From the NCBI RefSeq assembly GCF_041146795.1, contig NC_135177.1:18365560-18429559 (forward strand): 64,000 nucleotides of DNA. Direction: 5' to 3'. Shown here in pieces: positions 34,817 to 46,900 of the stretch. This DNA is from Maylandia zebra. Taxonomy: Eukaryota; Chordata; Actinopteri; Cichliformes; Cichlidae. Position numbers and translations under genes: made by a program. How positions within the stretch are numbered: the first letter of the stretch is position 1; the number at the start of each line of letters is the position of its first letter. Under the pieces are notes generated by a model that saw only the letters and a program-made list of their open reading frames with translations, was not told where the DNA came from and did no database searches.

Positions 34817-35020
34817 TGTGTGGAAGATCAGCTTCAGTCCATGTTGTTATATGAGTCAAGAAAAAAGAAAAACCTTAAACAATTTGAAATATTAATTGTT
34901 TATTTCTGTCATCTGTCATTTTCTTTCTAAAACACAATTAAGTAAATACTAATCTTTGTGCTTGTTGCTCTCAGAGGATTTCTTTACTGGTTATTAAATG
35001 ATGTGCTTTGAATTATTACC

Positions 35021-35026
35021 AATAAA
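35021..35026 (+). promoter_or_regulatory. Candidate poly(A) signal of copy B
   Basis: AATAAA lies 205 bp after the stop codon of copy B. The aligned position in copy C (about 51006) reads AATAAC, and no equivalent was found for copy A. Confidence 0.5.
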
Positions 35027-35119
35027 GTACTCTAATAATACCAAAGTTGTCTGGTTACTAAACATATTTAAGCTTTGATTTTTATTTAACTCATTATATA
35101 AATGAGTGTAATTTAAAAA

Positions 35120-35375
35120 AAAAAGGGGGTGGGGGGGCCTAACACATAGAGTCAGGCAACCATTCGTACTCACATTCACGGGTAATTTAGACCAACCCCA
35201 CTAACTGCATGTCTTTGGACTGTGAGAGGAAGCCAAAGTACCCAGAGAGAACCCATGCAAACACAGGGAGAACATGCAACCTCCACATAGAAAGGCCCGG
35301 TCAGGTGGTGGAGACTCAGGACCTTCTTGCTGTGAGGCAACAGCGCCAGCCACTCCACCACAGTGCTGCCCTAAA
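35120..35375 (-). repeat. Dispersed fish repeat (GCATGTCTTTGGACTGTGAG family)
   Basis: GCATGTCTTTGGACTGTGAG, GTACCCAGAGAGAACCCATG, AGGGAGAACATGCAACCTCC and GTGAGGCAACAGCGCCAGCC are the hallmark words of a very common fish repeat. It is inserted in the 3' flank of copy B, since the flank homologous to copies C and D resumes after it. Confidence 0.65.
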
Positions 35376-35379
35376 TAAT

Positions 35380-36780
35380 TTCTTATGTAACAAAATATAA
35401 GAAATAGATCATTTTTAATAATAACTAATAATAATAATTCTGAGTTATTATTGCAGCATAGTGTCTGACAGTAATGTGCTATGAATTATTTACCCTTAAG
35501 ATGAATTATTAAGTTAGCTAAGTCAATAACTATTTTGTTCATTATTTGAGTTCAATCATGTCTTTTATTATTTGTGTCATGGGTTATCAAAAACCAGTTA
35601 AGGTGGATAATGCTGGTCTGTCAGCACAGGTTCCGCTAAAGGATGTGGGGCCTTCATGCCACCGTTTTGGAGCCTGTTTCTAATAACTTAATCATAAATA
35701 TGCCCAAGTGGAATAGAAAGGAAGAGATGCCAGTCCTGCTGGTATTACTTTTATGGCCTGCCTAGCTTTCTTTGTGTAACAGCCTGTCTTCTGGTATCTC
35801 CTCCTTCATTCTTGAGGCTGTCTTGGGAAAGGCAGCCGTGTATTCAGAGATTTGCCTGAACTATATCATTTGCCTGATTTATATTATTTGAGTGAGACCA
35901 GTGGAGAGTGTAGCAGTTTGGAGTCATGATGTTGATACATGACTTTGTATTTTCAGAACCGTGTGCCTAATTTCAATGTTTGTGTATAAAATGGGGCACA
36001 TTTGATAATAGACTTGAAACATTTGGCTACTTTGAAGATAGCCTGATTGGAACTAAAAGTAATGGTTCCTGGGTCTCCTGGGTCTTGGACCCAGGATTTT
36101 GAGTTTCTTGTTAATTTGCTTTTGTTCTTGTTCTTTTTTGGTTTTGAAACACAATTTCTTTTTTTCTTTTCTTTTCACTTTTTTATTTTTTTTTATTTTT
36201 TTATTTTGTTCATGCAAATTTCAAAACAGCGAGTGAACCAAAAAACCAAAATGTTTAGTTTTTTTCCCTCAAAACCTTTCAGACTTTGAAAACTGTTCTG
36301 CAAAAGTGCAGGCCTAATATAAATTGTTGTGCGATATGGGGTCATGCTTGAAGTCGCCCCACCCATGTATAAAAGTTGATCTGAAGGCTGAAACAGAACC
36401 ATTCTCATTTATTATTTTTCCATATATCCTAATGGTAGATTAAGATCTTTAATCTTAGTCAAAAACCACAAGAAAAATCAAAAATATAAGCCTGATCAAT
36501 ATTTTTACTGAGAAATGTGGTTGGAGTAGTGAACATGTCTGGTCTAATGTCTGGATTTTGTGTGTAGACACGATCCAGCTTTTATATTCACACCTGGGAC
36601 TGAGAAGAGGCTGTGTCACAAATTCATTCATGCCCATCATTATAGATGATTTTGAATGAGAGAAATAGCATTAAGTGTTGTAATGCTCAAACAAAGAATC
36701 AAATTTTGCTGATAGTTAATTATGCTTCTACTGATCAGAATATAACTAAGTAAATATGAATCTGTTTAACCTGACCAGTA
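35380..36780. repeat. Duplicated 3' flank of copy B
   Basis: GGGTTATCAAAAACCAGTTA and GGTCTGTCAGCACAGG (35580-35640) correspond to 51330-51395 after copy C and to 61505-61560 after copy D. No gene was recognised. The T-rich tract at 36120-36210 has no coding value. Confidence 0.5.
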
Positions 36781-36788
36781 GATTCAGG

Positions 36789-37110
36789 CAGTCCTTCTCA
36801 AATAGTGGGGCGCGCCATCTGTGACCCCGCGGAACATGCTTCTTTTCCCCTAGAATAAACTGTAATTGCAGGTCTACTACAGTAGGTGGCAGGGTTTTTG
36901 GCACCAAGCATGCACGAACACACACACAGAGCAGGAGATATGAAGTGTCGTAAACAAACCTGCAAGAAAAATGGAAAAAATATTTAACGGTGACGAAAAG
37001 AAAGGTGGAGAGAGACGGAGATAATGAGCCAAACGAAAGTCTCCTGAAAGCTAAGACGGGAAATATGACGAAGCGTATGTACTGTGTGTGGCACTCTGAT
37101 CTCTGAATGT
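36789..37110 (+). mobile_element. hAT 5'-end remnant (SCAND3/FAM200-like)
   Basis: It starts CAGTCCTTCTCAAATAGTGG, a typical terminus. At 36970 a frame begins MEKIFNGDEKKGGERRR and then stops. The remaining transposase and right end are absent. Confidence 0.45.
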
Positions 37111-37433
37111 CTACTTTAAAAATGTCTATGATTTAATAAACGTATTGAGTAAAGTCTGATAGACAAACAGTTTTAAAGACAAAATGTTACTACAACTGGT
37201 TTAAAAGGGAGTACAATAAATAACAAATGGTAAAATAAATATTCTTGTGAAAATGTGCTAAGGACAAATCTAAGTAAAGTAACATAAAATGAAGACATGA
37301 AATAACCTTTGAGATGAGCAGTTAAGAAGATTGGATCTCAGAAGTCCACCATTGGAAATTTCAGCAGAGACACAAGAGATATACAGTAGATACATAGTTA
37401 TACATACATATTCATCTACATATCTATATATCT

Positions 37434-38110
37434 ATCGGGAGGATGGTCACAACCAATCACATGCTTAGTGAATATTTCAGGCAGCAGAAACCAAAGAAAG
37501 AGGAGCAAGAGGAGGAACCACTACGGAAGGACAGGCCCTTGCATGGTATGTACTACAGACAGATATAAGAATTGGCTGACATCCAGAAGTCCTGCCGGTT
37601 CCTGGACTGAAAGACAGCACAGACATACCAGTCATGGCAGCACAGGAACAATCTCTAAGCACAAGAAATAGAGGAGTTGGGGTCTACCACACCAGGTGCA
37701 GGCTGTGTAAAGATGCCCCTGAGACAATCCAGCACATAACAGCAGTGTGCAAGATGCTGGCAGGCGAGTCATACATGGAACGCCATAAACAAGTGGCCAG
37801 CATAGTATACAGACACATCTGTGCTGAGTATGACCTGGAAGTCCCTAAGGCAAAACAAGAAAAGCCCCCTAGGGTGGTTGAAAATGAACGAGCTAATATC
37901 CTGTGGCCAGATACAAACAGACCAACTGGTGTTGGCTAACCAACCGGACATAGTGGTGGTGGACAAGCAGAGGAAGATGGCTGCAGTGACAGATGTGGCT
38001 ACAATTAGCCGTAGCACCATATTAACACATATTCACAATATCACTTGGAAAGGAAAGTCAGGATGTGGTGAGGGGAAAAAGGTCTGGAAAGGGCTGACAA
38101 GGTATAGCTA
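37434..38110 (+). pseudogene. R2/Dong-like LINE fragment with CCHC knuckle
   Basis: Broken plus-strand frames read MAAQEQSLSTRNRGVGVYHT, CRLCKDAPETIQHITAVC (the Zn-knuckle), MLAGESYMERHKQVASIVYR and LANQPDIVVVDKQRKMAAVT. This is the region after the RT in R2/Dong-type elements with a restriction-like endonuclease. Its 3' end is also present, more diverged, at about 62190, upstream of the predicted fifth receptor copy. Confidence 0.65.
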
Positions 38111-38760
38111 AATGTTAATGCAGAAGTTTGTGACTGAGGCAAAAAGCTGCAACTGGCTGACCCACACTAAAGGTCAGGTGCACTGAAAAAGAACAAGAGA
38201 TTTGATTTTGATTCACTGATATTTTAACTTTCAAGAACAATAGATATTGAGCCTGAACACAAATTTTTGTCACTTTAATTATCTGACAAAAAGTCAAGGG
38301 ATGGCTCAATAAGTAGAGAGACATTTAGGAGGCACATGTGAACCAGGACAGAGCTCATACACGAACTGTTTCTCTCACTATAAACACTGGAGAGGAACTG
38401 AGACTGTGAGCTGTGTCACTTTTTTCTATTCTGAAATGAATGTGCAAATTTCTTTCGCAGTTGTGTATGGTCTAGTGAATAACACATAATTTTAATTGGT
38501 TTAACATCGTCTTGGTAATTTAAAACTCAGACAAAAGGAGAAATGGGACTACAAGACATGTGAGGGGTTTTTACGCATCCACAGCAGCTACTTCTGCTGT
38601 TTAAGAAACAAATGAGCTGAAGACAAATTTAGTACTCAAATAAAAATAAGTAAACAACGAACAGGGCTTAAACAAGAATCTAAACATTTTAACAGAACAG
38701 TTGAAAGTACCATTGACTTGAAGCTGAATTCTAATCAGCTCTACAGAAAGGTTTTACTCA
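38110..38760. repeat. Duplicated 5' flank upstream of copy C
   Basis: Blocks such as CAATAGATATTGAGCCTGAA, GCTACTTCTGCTGTTTAAGA and AACATTTTAACAGAACAGTT align in order with 62200-62880. This supports duplication of a unit that includes receptor gene and flank. Confidence 0.6.
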
Positions 38761-38809
38761 GATTCCTGTAGTTAAGGACCTCCTCCAGGGTTCTTGTCTG
38801 CACTTTACC

Positions 38810-39478
38810 TGTCACGGACCCAGCTCTGGAGGACTCGGGGGTCCGTGACCAGTTTTGACTGTTGTTATTGTTGTTAGTATTATTATTATTTGGTGATGTG
38901 TGTTTTCTCCACAATGCTGTGTTAGTCTGTGTCCCACTCGTATGTATAGGCAGGGTGTGGGTGTATACGTGTGTATGTCTGCGGGTGTGGCTGGAGGATG
39001 GAGCACAGCCACCTGCAGGCCTGATGGGTGTGGCCCTGCGAAGGACTGGCCACACCTGAAGTTCCTGCCACACCTGTTGGTGATCAGGGCTCGTCGGGGG
39101 AGCTACTTAGGAGAGTGTTGGAGCTCCCACCGGCGCGGGATCATTGAGTTATCGTACCAAGTTAGTGTGTCAGCATATGTCTGTGTTGTTCGTATATGCC
39201 CGCCGAGGGTTAGTGTTGACGGCTGCCTCTATGGTTTCCCTGCAGGAGGAAGAGTGGTCCAGAAAGGCAGCACGCACGGGGTGTGCGGAAACACAACAGC
39301 GGGGAGCACGAGCACAGACGTCGGAGGGAAGCACGCACACGGGGTTCAAGGGAGCAACGGGGAGTTATTGTGTTTACAGTTTTTCACTGTGAATAAAGAG
39401 CACTGTTTGCATCGCAGAGTCTGCGTTTTGGGTCCTCCTTTCCCCACATCCCCATGGTCTGCCAGCCAGACCGTGACA
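38810..39478 (+). mobile_element. LTR-like element (TG...CA) with 5-bp TSD
   Basis: It starts TGTCACGGACCCAGCTCTGG and ends CAGCCAGACCGTGACA. TTACC flanks both sides (38805-38809, 39479-39483). AATAAA at about 39392 followed by a GT-rich stretch fits an R/U5 boundary. There is no internal region. A 250-aa open frame across it has no recognisable domain. Confidence 0.65.
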
Positions 39479-40199
39479 TTACCATTGAGGCCGCCCTCGG
39501 TAAGATCCACAACACAAAATACAGCATCGTACAGAAATATCTTTTTGCTTTCTCTATTACTTTCCTTTAGTAAAGACACCTTTAGTAAAAACTTGTCTTC
39601 TGCTAATTATTTCTTCCTATTCTATGTAGACAAATCTAGGTCTGTGGACTAATAGGAAACAGCTATTTCTTCTTAAGTTAATCTTCATATCATACGCATG
39701 TAATAGAATACATCAAATCCACAAACATAAACTAGTAAAACAAAAAAACCCGAAGTAATTTGAAATTAATCTTTAAATGATTGTAACTTAAGTACAGATT
39801 GCCTTTGTTTCTGAAAAAGCAGAAAACGCTGCATGAACCCAGCTGTAGCGAAGTCCAGGCTGAGTGTTAAGTTGAGGGACAGTCTTTTTCTGTTCCTGCC
39901 ACAAAATCCAGGTTCCTTCCTCCTGGTTAGTCCAGCTTCCCACTCTTTTCCCAACACAACTGCATCCCATCATTTCCAGTTAAGAGTCAGCATTTATGGA
40001 CCAGCTCGTGGCCTCATTCTCTGCTGAAAGGTCTTCTGTCCTGTAAACTTTTATTCTCCTTGTGCTCACTCATCACAGACTGCCAATTGCTTTGCCAAAA
40101 GGTTGAGCGCACAAAGCCTCATTAAACAGTGCTTTTATGTGTGTGTTTTTTAACCTGTTTGATGGCACAATAATGGGCTTACAATATCCACCTCAACCT

Positions 40200-40923
40200 C
40201 AGAATCACCTCAGATCCAATTCCTGCGTCTTTTGAACAGTTCTATCCTTCAGGCTCAGGTCCTCTATCAGAGGCCTGGGAGCTTGAGGGTCCTGTGCAGT
40301 ATCTTAGCTGGGGTCTTGGCTGGTGTGATAGACCCCAGCCTCTATGGATCTTGTGCTCAGAGCTTGCTCCTGTGCTGCCATGATTAGTGCCTCTGTGCCT
40401 CTTTCAGTCCAGCTTTGTCTAGCCACTGGTAGGATTTCTGGATGTCAGCCACCTCCTCTATCTGCCAATGATGTATACAGTCCAGGGGTCTGTCCTTCCA
40501 TGGTAGTTCCTCCTCTTCCTCCTCTTTCTTGGGTTTCTGCTTAGGGTATTCACTGAGCACGCGGCTGGTGGGATGTTCAGGCCTATGCAGAACAGCGCTG
40601 GGGACAGAGCATCGCCTTGGCTTGATGGTGACTTGTGCTATGGGCTTGAAGTTGGCCTCTAGTGTTGTATGCCACAGTCCCATTAAGTTCCTGATGAAGG
40701 CTCTTAGGGTCCTGTTGATCTTGTACAGTTCTAGGCATTCCAGGCATTTCATAATCCTTCTTGTAACCCAGACCTTCCCAAAGTGTGGGGCCCGCCCCCT
40801 AGGGAGGGGCACAGAGCCATTGCAGGGGGCGCAGTATGAAAAGGGGAACATTTTTCTTGTAAAAACAAAGGGGGGCCCAGCAAAAAAAGTTTTTGGAGTC
40901 ACTGTTGTAACCAATCCAGGCAA
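40200..40923 (-). pseudogene. R2/Dong-like LINE fragment
   Basis: The minus strand reads KCLECLELYKINRTLRAFIR, then LMGLWHTTLEANFKPIAQVT, a C-terminal EEVADIQKSYQWLDKAGL and, in another frame, TLKLPGL-like wording near 40250. These are R2/Dong-type segments joined out of order by deletions. A 136-bp MITE is inserted at 40769-40904. Confidence 0.6.
40769..40904. mobile_element. hAT MITE, 136 bp, 8-bp TSD
   Basis: It starts CAGACCTTCCCAAAGTGTGG and ends TTTTGGAGTCACTG, flanked by TTGTAACC (40761-40768, 40905-40912). The left end matches the right terminus of the large hAT at 41856-47470, so it is an internally deleted relative of that element. Confidence 0.85.
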
Positions 40924-41084
40924 TGCACAGATTGGTCTGTCTAGCCTTGCAGTCTCAGGTGACTGTTCTACTGGTGTTTCGCTCCTCTGATATTCTTGCC
41001 AATTCCTTTCTGTGCCACGCTCATGTGCTTATGTGTGTGTGTATAAATATAGTTATATTATCTTAGGTATAGTGGTTGTATAGT

Positions 41085-41230
41085 AGTGTTGGACAGAGTA
41101 AGACGGCCACAGTGATAGACATAGCGATACCGAATGACAGCAACATCAGGAAGAATGTACACAAGAAGCTGGAGAAGTACCAAGCGCTCAGAGAAAAGCT
41201 CCAGAAAATGTGGAGGGTGAAGAGCCACAT
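41085..41230 (+). pseudogene. R2/Dong-like LINE terminal fragment
   Basis: KTATVIDIAIPNDSNIRKN followed by KLEKYQALREKLQKMWRVK is the near-terminal part of R2/Dong-type proteins. It is joined directly, in the same reading frame, to the Penelope-like endonuclease downstream. Confidence 0.65.
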
Positions 41231-41232
41231 GG

Positions 41233-41815
41233 CACAGCATAGAAGAGCCACCTTGGTGGGACAAGGCTCAGCTGTTCATCTGCACCTAAAGGACAAAGGT
41301 CACTCTTTCAAGGATGCCAATGTTCACATTTTGGAAAGAGAAAACAAATGGTTTAAAAGAAGAGTGAAAGAAGCCATCTATGTCCTCTGTGAACGGCCAT
41401 CTTTGAACAAGGTTAGTGGCTTACAACACCAATTCTCTGCCATCTATAATCCAGTTTTGAGATCCCTCCCCAGACACCTTAACACCCACCTACATCCTGG
41501 GCCATTTGACCTCAGTAAATCACATGATAGGGTGGGGCTAGCTTTCATGGTGGGTTCACCTGAAACCTTGGTTGATTGTGACCCACACCCGTTTTCACAC
41601 CTTTGCTCATGTGATTAGGTAGAGGACAAATAGGGGGTCCATGTTCCTCTTGGGGACACTCCCACAGGGCTTAAAATCTGGGACTCTCCACCATTTGACC
41701 TTCTTGAATGAGAGGTGAAAGGTCTTAAAGCAACTTAAAGAAGTCCAGACACTTTTCTTTCCAAGCTACTTAGACTAAGATGACCTGGATCACTGAGACC
41801 TTTCACAGACATACA
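41233..41815 (+). pseudogene. Penelope-like element 3' part (GIY-YIG endonuclease end)
   Basis: Within the frame ending at 41618, GSAVHLHLKDKGHSFKDANV, HILERENKWFKRRVKEAIYV and ERPSLNK are the C-terminal region of Penelope-like proteins. The GIY-YIG motif itself is missing. The downstream segment (41690-41815, GTCTTAAAGCAACTTAAAGA, GAAGTCCAGACAC) is the terminal repeat also seen at 14330-14478. Confidence 0.7.
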
Positions 41816-43029
41816 ATATATGAAAGAAAGGTTAGATTTTGTGTTTGACTTAAATCAGTGGTTCCCAAACTTTTTTTGCTAGGCCCCCTTTGTTTTACAA
41901 GAAAAATGTTCGCACCCCCCCTTTCTCACGCATGCACGCACACGCACAAACACATCCTCCAACCACACACACCCATATTTTGCTCCATTGCGGTTTCTTT
42001 CACACCTCAAACATTTAGTAAACAATTAAGCAAATACAAGTAATCTGCAATAAATTACAGGTAGTAAGAAAGTAAACTACTAACTCTATTACGCTACGTC
42101 CACACCTACACGGGTATTTTTGAAAACGCAGCTGTTTCTTCCACACGTAAACGGCGTTTCGAATCACCGAAAACGCAGATTTTTTAAAACTCCTTTTTTT
42201 CTGTTTACGTGTGGACGAGGAATACAGAGTTGGTCACGCAACGTCAAAGGTATGTGCCTTTTTCACGTCACGCTGTGCGCCACGTTATGGTTTACATGAG
42301 ATGAATTACAGAATGGCAGGTAGAGACAAAATACTGTTAATCTTACTGTCTTCAAGTTTTACACACTAACATATACACACGCAGTTACTGTCCCTCCATT
42401 TAGAAAGGCAGAGGCGTCACGGTGTAATTATTTTACTGTATGTGTGTAATAATATTCAACATTGCTATCAATGCATTTTTCAAAAAATGCCTCTCTGTGC
42501 AAAATGGGCTTAAAAACATAAACAACTGTAGGATACTGTTTGTCCGTGATTTGGAGAGCCCAGGGGCCCGTTCTTCGTACCTCGCTAAGTAGGTTAGCCG
42601 GATTAGATTGTTGACGATTTCGCGTGATCCTGGATCAGTCGGTTCCCCGAAGCTCATCCGGGACTTGCTGTCATAGCAACAGAGCCGTAAGCGTAAACCT
42701 GCTCGGGAGCAGGTTTACTTTATGTAAACAGGATTAGATCGCGGCCACGCAGGTATGTCCGCTTCATTTATACGAAAGCAACAGCGATATTTTTCCACTG
42801 TTTCACCATAAATAAATATTATCAATGTAACTAAAGGTAATGCAGCACTTGATCCTTTTATTGATGTCACACAGATACATACAGGTCATTTCCTAAAAAA
42901 GGGAAATGAACTATTAACATTCTATTACATGTATGTGATTATTACAGATGTAATTCATATTTCAGAGTAGTAATTGTAAATTACTTCGTGTAATCAAGAT
43001 GAGAGACCACGGCTATAAAAGTGAAGGTG

Positions 43030-43225
43030 GATTTGGGAAGCCTGTCGCAGCCATGTCCTGTCCGTATACGCGACCAACCCATTGCGGAAGGTGCAAGATT
43101 GATAAGGAGAGTCCTCAGAATTCAGCGTATATTGCGGGACAGACAGGATCCTTTACCTCAGCGCGACAGTGTGCTCATAGAGAGATATCGATATTCCCGT
43201 GAGGGTATTATTTACTTAACCAACT
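43030..43225 (+). pseudogene. Harbinger transposase N-terminal fragment
   Basis: The frame reads RDQPIAEGARLIRRVLRIQR, ILRDRQDPLPQRDSVLIERY and RYSREGIIYLTNLL. This is the start of fish Harbinger transposases. The DDE domain is absent. Confidence 0.7.
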
Positions 43226-43524
43226 TGTTGACGAGGGGGTGCAGGACCACCACCTGTCTTTTTTTCCTCTGCCCTTTTCTTGGTTGCTGTTATGAACAAA
43301 CTAACAGAGTATTACAGGCCAGTATTACCTTGCCAAGAGACGCAAAGCAATCTAAGAGATAAATATTACCATTCTGTAGAATACTCCTGTATTCCACTTT
43401 TACTTGTTCCCATTTTCTTGTGGGTCCTGTTGTGGCTCTAATGTGAAAGGGGATATAATATAACATATTATAATATAATATAATGCCATATGATATTGGA
43501 CAATATAGTGTCATATGATAGATC

Positions 43525-43708
43525 TACCCTACCGCCTACTGGTGTTGGCTAGAGGGGCCGATGGCGCGATATGGCAGCCTGGCTACAACCGTAGCTGCCT
43601 CCACCAGTGTGTGAATGTGGGAGTGAATGAATAGTGGTATCGTAAAGCGCTTTGGGTGCCTTGGAAAGCGCTATATAAATCCAATCCATTATTATTATTA
43701 TTATTAAA
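43525..43708 (+). repeat. Dispersed repeat with LINE-type tail (partner of 2709-3018)
   Basis: CCCTACCGCCTACTGGTGTT through AAAGCGCTTTGGGTGCCTTG and an (ATT)n tail. It is inverted relative to the copy near the start of the window and ends in the microsatellite typical of LINE/SINE 3' ends. Confidence 0.6.
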
Positions 43709-43931
43709 TTACCTACGAGTTTGATTTGTCAGCAACTTTCTGCCAGCCCTCTCTCCTTGCTTTTGCAGCCTTTGCAGTGTTCTCTTGCGTTTTAATTAAA
43801 CTCTGAAACTCCTGAAATCCCTCACTCATGAGTTCTTGCTCTGCTGCCGGAAAATACCGAGCACGCCCCTTCGACATTTTCGCCGACCAATCAGCGGGTT
43901 GCCGATCAATGTTTCTACTATCGATGCGTAG

Positions 43932-46900
43932 TAGGGGTGGGTTTAAAAAATCGATTCATCGATTAAAATCGATTCTAACTGGAATAAAACGATATCGATT
44001 CATTAAATCCGGAAATCGATTTTTTTTTTATACATATGTAGTTTGCCGCGTATGAAATTTGCAAGCGGTTAACATGAGGAAGTCACGCGAGAGTTAAGTG
44101 ACCTGGACGCATGAACCATCATGGCTACTCCCGGGAATGTGCCACCGAGCCTAAAGGCAGATGTCTGGCAACACTTTGGATTTAAGAACTGTGAAGACAG
44201 TGAAGAGCCGGACAAAAGCAAAGCCGTATGTAAGATGTGCAAAATGGAGGTAAAGCACTGTGGAAATACCACAAATCTCAGAAATCATTTAACGAGGCAT
44301 CATCCAGATATCCTGCTAGCAAAAACGGCCGACACCAAGCAACGCTCACTCGAAAAGGCATTTGCAGTGAAGTTTGAATCCACTTCTCCACGTGCCCAAA
44401 AAATAACCCAGTCTGTGGCAACTTTCATATGTAAAGATATACGTCCGTACAGCGTTGTTGAAAATGATGGCTTCCAAAACCTCATTAATACGCTAGAACC
44501 ACGCTATGTTTTACCATCACGCAAACATTTGAGTGAAGTGGTAATCCCAAACATGTATGAAAAAGTGAAACACGATGTTACAGCCTCACTCAAGTCAGCA
44601 GAGAGAGTCGCTATAACCTGTGACAGCTGGACATCCAGAGCAACAGATAACTACCTGACTATCACCTCACACCATATCGACCAGGAGTGGAGACTCGTGT
44701 CTCATGTCTTACAGACAAGAACCACCGAAGCAAGCCACACAGCAGCTAATTTATCTGAAATTATGTTCAAAGCAATCGAAGAATGGGAGCTTACAAACAA
44801 AAATCCAGTCATCGTAACTGACAATGCTGCAAATATGGTGCGAGCTGTAGAAATAACGGGCTGGTTGCACATTGGTTGTTTTGCCCACACACTCAATTTA
44901 GCTTCACAAGCAGGACTGAAAGTTCCAGCTGTTGCTCAGCTGCTTGGCCGAGTGAGACGCATAGCATCCTTTTTTCATCGCAGCACTGTTGCAAGTCGCA
45001 AGCTTAAAGAGAAGCAAAAGATACTGAATCTACCTGCCCATAAGCTGGTGAATGATGGGGTGACCAGATGGAACAGCACATTGGAGATGCTGGAACGCTT
45101 CCTAGAGCAACAACCAGCAATCTCTGCAGCTCTACTCTCACCTGAAGTGAGGAGAAATGACAGTAATCTCTGTAGTCTTACAGAGGCTGACATAACTGAT
45201 GGAGAAGATATAGTGAAAGCTCTGAAGCCGCTGAAAGCAGCCACACTGGTTATGTCTGAAGAAAAGTCCCCGACCCTTTCCATCATTGCACCTCTGCATG
45301 CACAGCTGCTGGAGAAGATGATCAGTGTCTCTCATGACTCCTCACTGATTAAAGACCTCAAGACTGCTGTATACGACAACTTGAAGTCAAGGTATGTTTA
45401 TGAATTGTGTGTATATGCCATGAATGAGTGTAACTGTATGGATGCATGTATTACATGAAAATTCTTATTATAGTGAAAAAATCTATATATTATAAAAATG
45501 TTAGTTAAGCCCTCTTGTCTAGTAATAGGCCTTTTGATTTTATATCTATCTATCTATAGATGTTTATATATAAATTATGGAAACAAAGTCGTATATTAAT
45601 GTTTCTGATCTTGCATGAGTGTATGTAACCATGCACATGTATATCCAACATAATAAACTGAGTTAAATGTGCAAAATCTCTTTTCAAGATATGTGGCCCT
45701 AAAGGACAAGCTCTACATTGCATCAGCATTAGATCCTCGCTTTAAGGCCCTGCCATTCTTGTCCAAAGAGACCTGTAACAACACATTCTCTCAGTTGGTG
45801 TTGGAAGCAGCAGGTTTGGAGAACGTGGACACAGCTATTGTGAGTTACAGAAACAAAAACAAAAAATTATTGGTTTTTTTGCACTACTCGAGTTAGAATA
45901 TAAATAGTAATTTCTTTATTAATTAAGTTTTCATTTTTCTACAGCGACAGTCTGATGGTGACACATCTGAGGAAACTGTCCCTGACATCTCTCTTGGTGG
46001 TGTTGATGAAGTGGATTATGCCCCTCCAATTAAGAGGTCAAAGGACTCTGCATTAATTTTTCTCCTTGGGCCAGCCTACTCAACAAAAACCACAGCACCA
46101 CAGAAAACACCAACTCAGAAGGCAAAGGAAGAAGTGAATCGATACAGGGGCGTTGAGCCTGTTGCACTTTCTGAGGATCCTTTGATCTGGTGGAGGGACC
46201 ATGAAAGGGAGTATCCTCTCTTGGCTCTACAAGCAAAGCAGTATCTTTCCATACCTGGGACCAGTGTTCCTTCTGAACGAGTGTTTTCAACTGCTGGTGA
46301 CATTGTTACCGCACAAAGGAGCTGCCTGACTCCACAACATGTAGACCAGCTTCTCTTCTTGCAGAAAAACCTTACAGTCTCAAAGAAGTGAGAGGGTAGT
46401 TATAAATAAGGCTAAATTGCATTAGTTTCACAGAGGTTTTACAATACTGTTCAATATGTTTTCATTTTTTGAAGTATTTTAAAAGGCAGTTTTTCATTTT
46501 CTGATCGGTCAGTTTCTGTCAGTTCACTTGTACATGCTGTGTTATACTGTGTGTCTCCAAAACACAATAGTGGATTTCAGAAAAGCTGTGTGAGACACTA
46601 ACAGCAAAACTATTTCTCTGAGGTTTTACTGATGTTTACAAAAGATGTGTTCTATTTGCACTGGATCCCTGATCCACTTGAAATGTATGTATGAAAAAAT
46701 ATATATACTAATGTTAATTAAAAATTACATTATTTAACTGCTTTAGTATCTGTTCTTAATTTTGAAATTTATGTAATTCATTCACAAGGCTTAGAGGGTT
46801 CTTTTGACAGTACATATACAAGGTGAATTATCATAATTTTATATATATTATGGTTCATATAATAATATTTCGGACTGATTCAAAATCGAATCGAATCGAA

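Noticed and set aside
38900..39652. 250-aa plus-strand open frame
   Set aside because: It lies almost wholly inside an LTR-like element with a 5-bp TSD, runs past its end, and shows no domain or conserved motif.
44121..45458. 445-aa ORF as a possible domesticated ZBED gene
   Set aside because: It is exon 1 of a transposase (reading into an intron after 45391) inside an element with TIRs and a perfect TSD, so it is a transposon gene.
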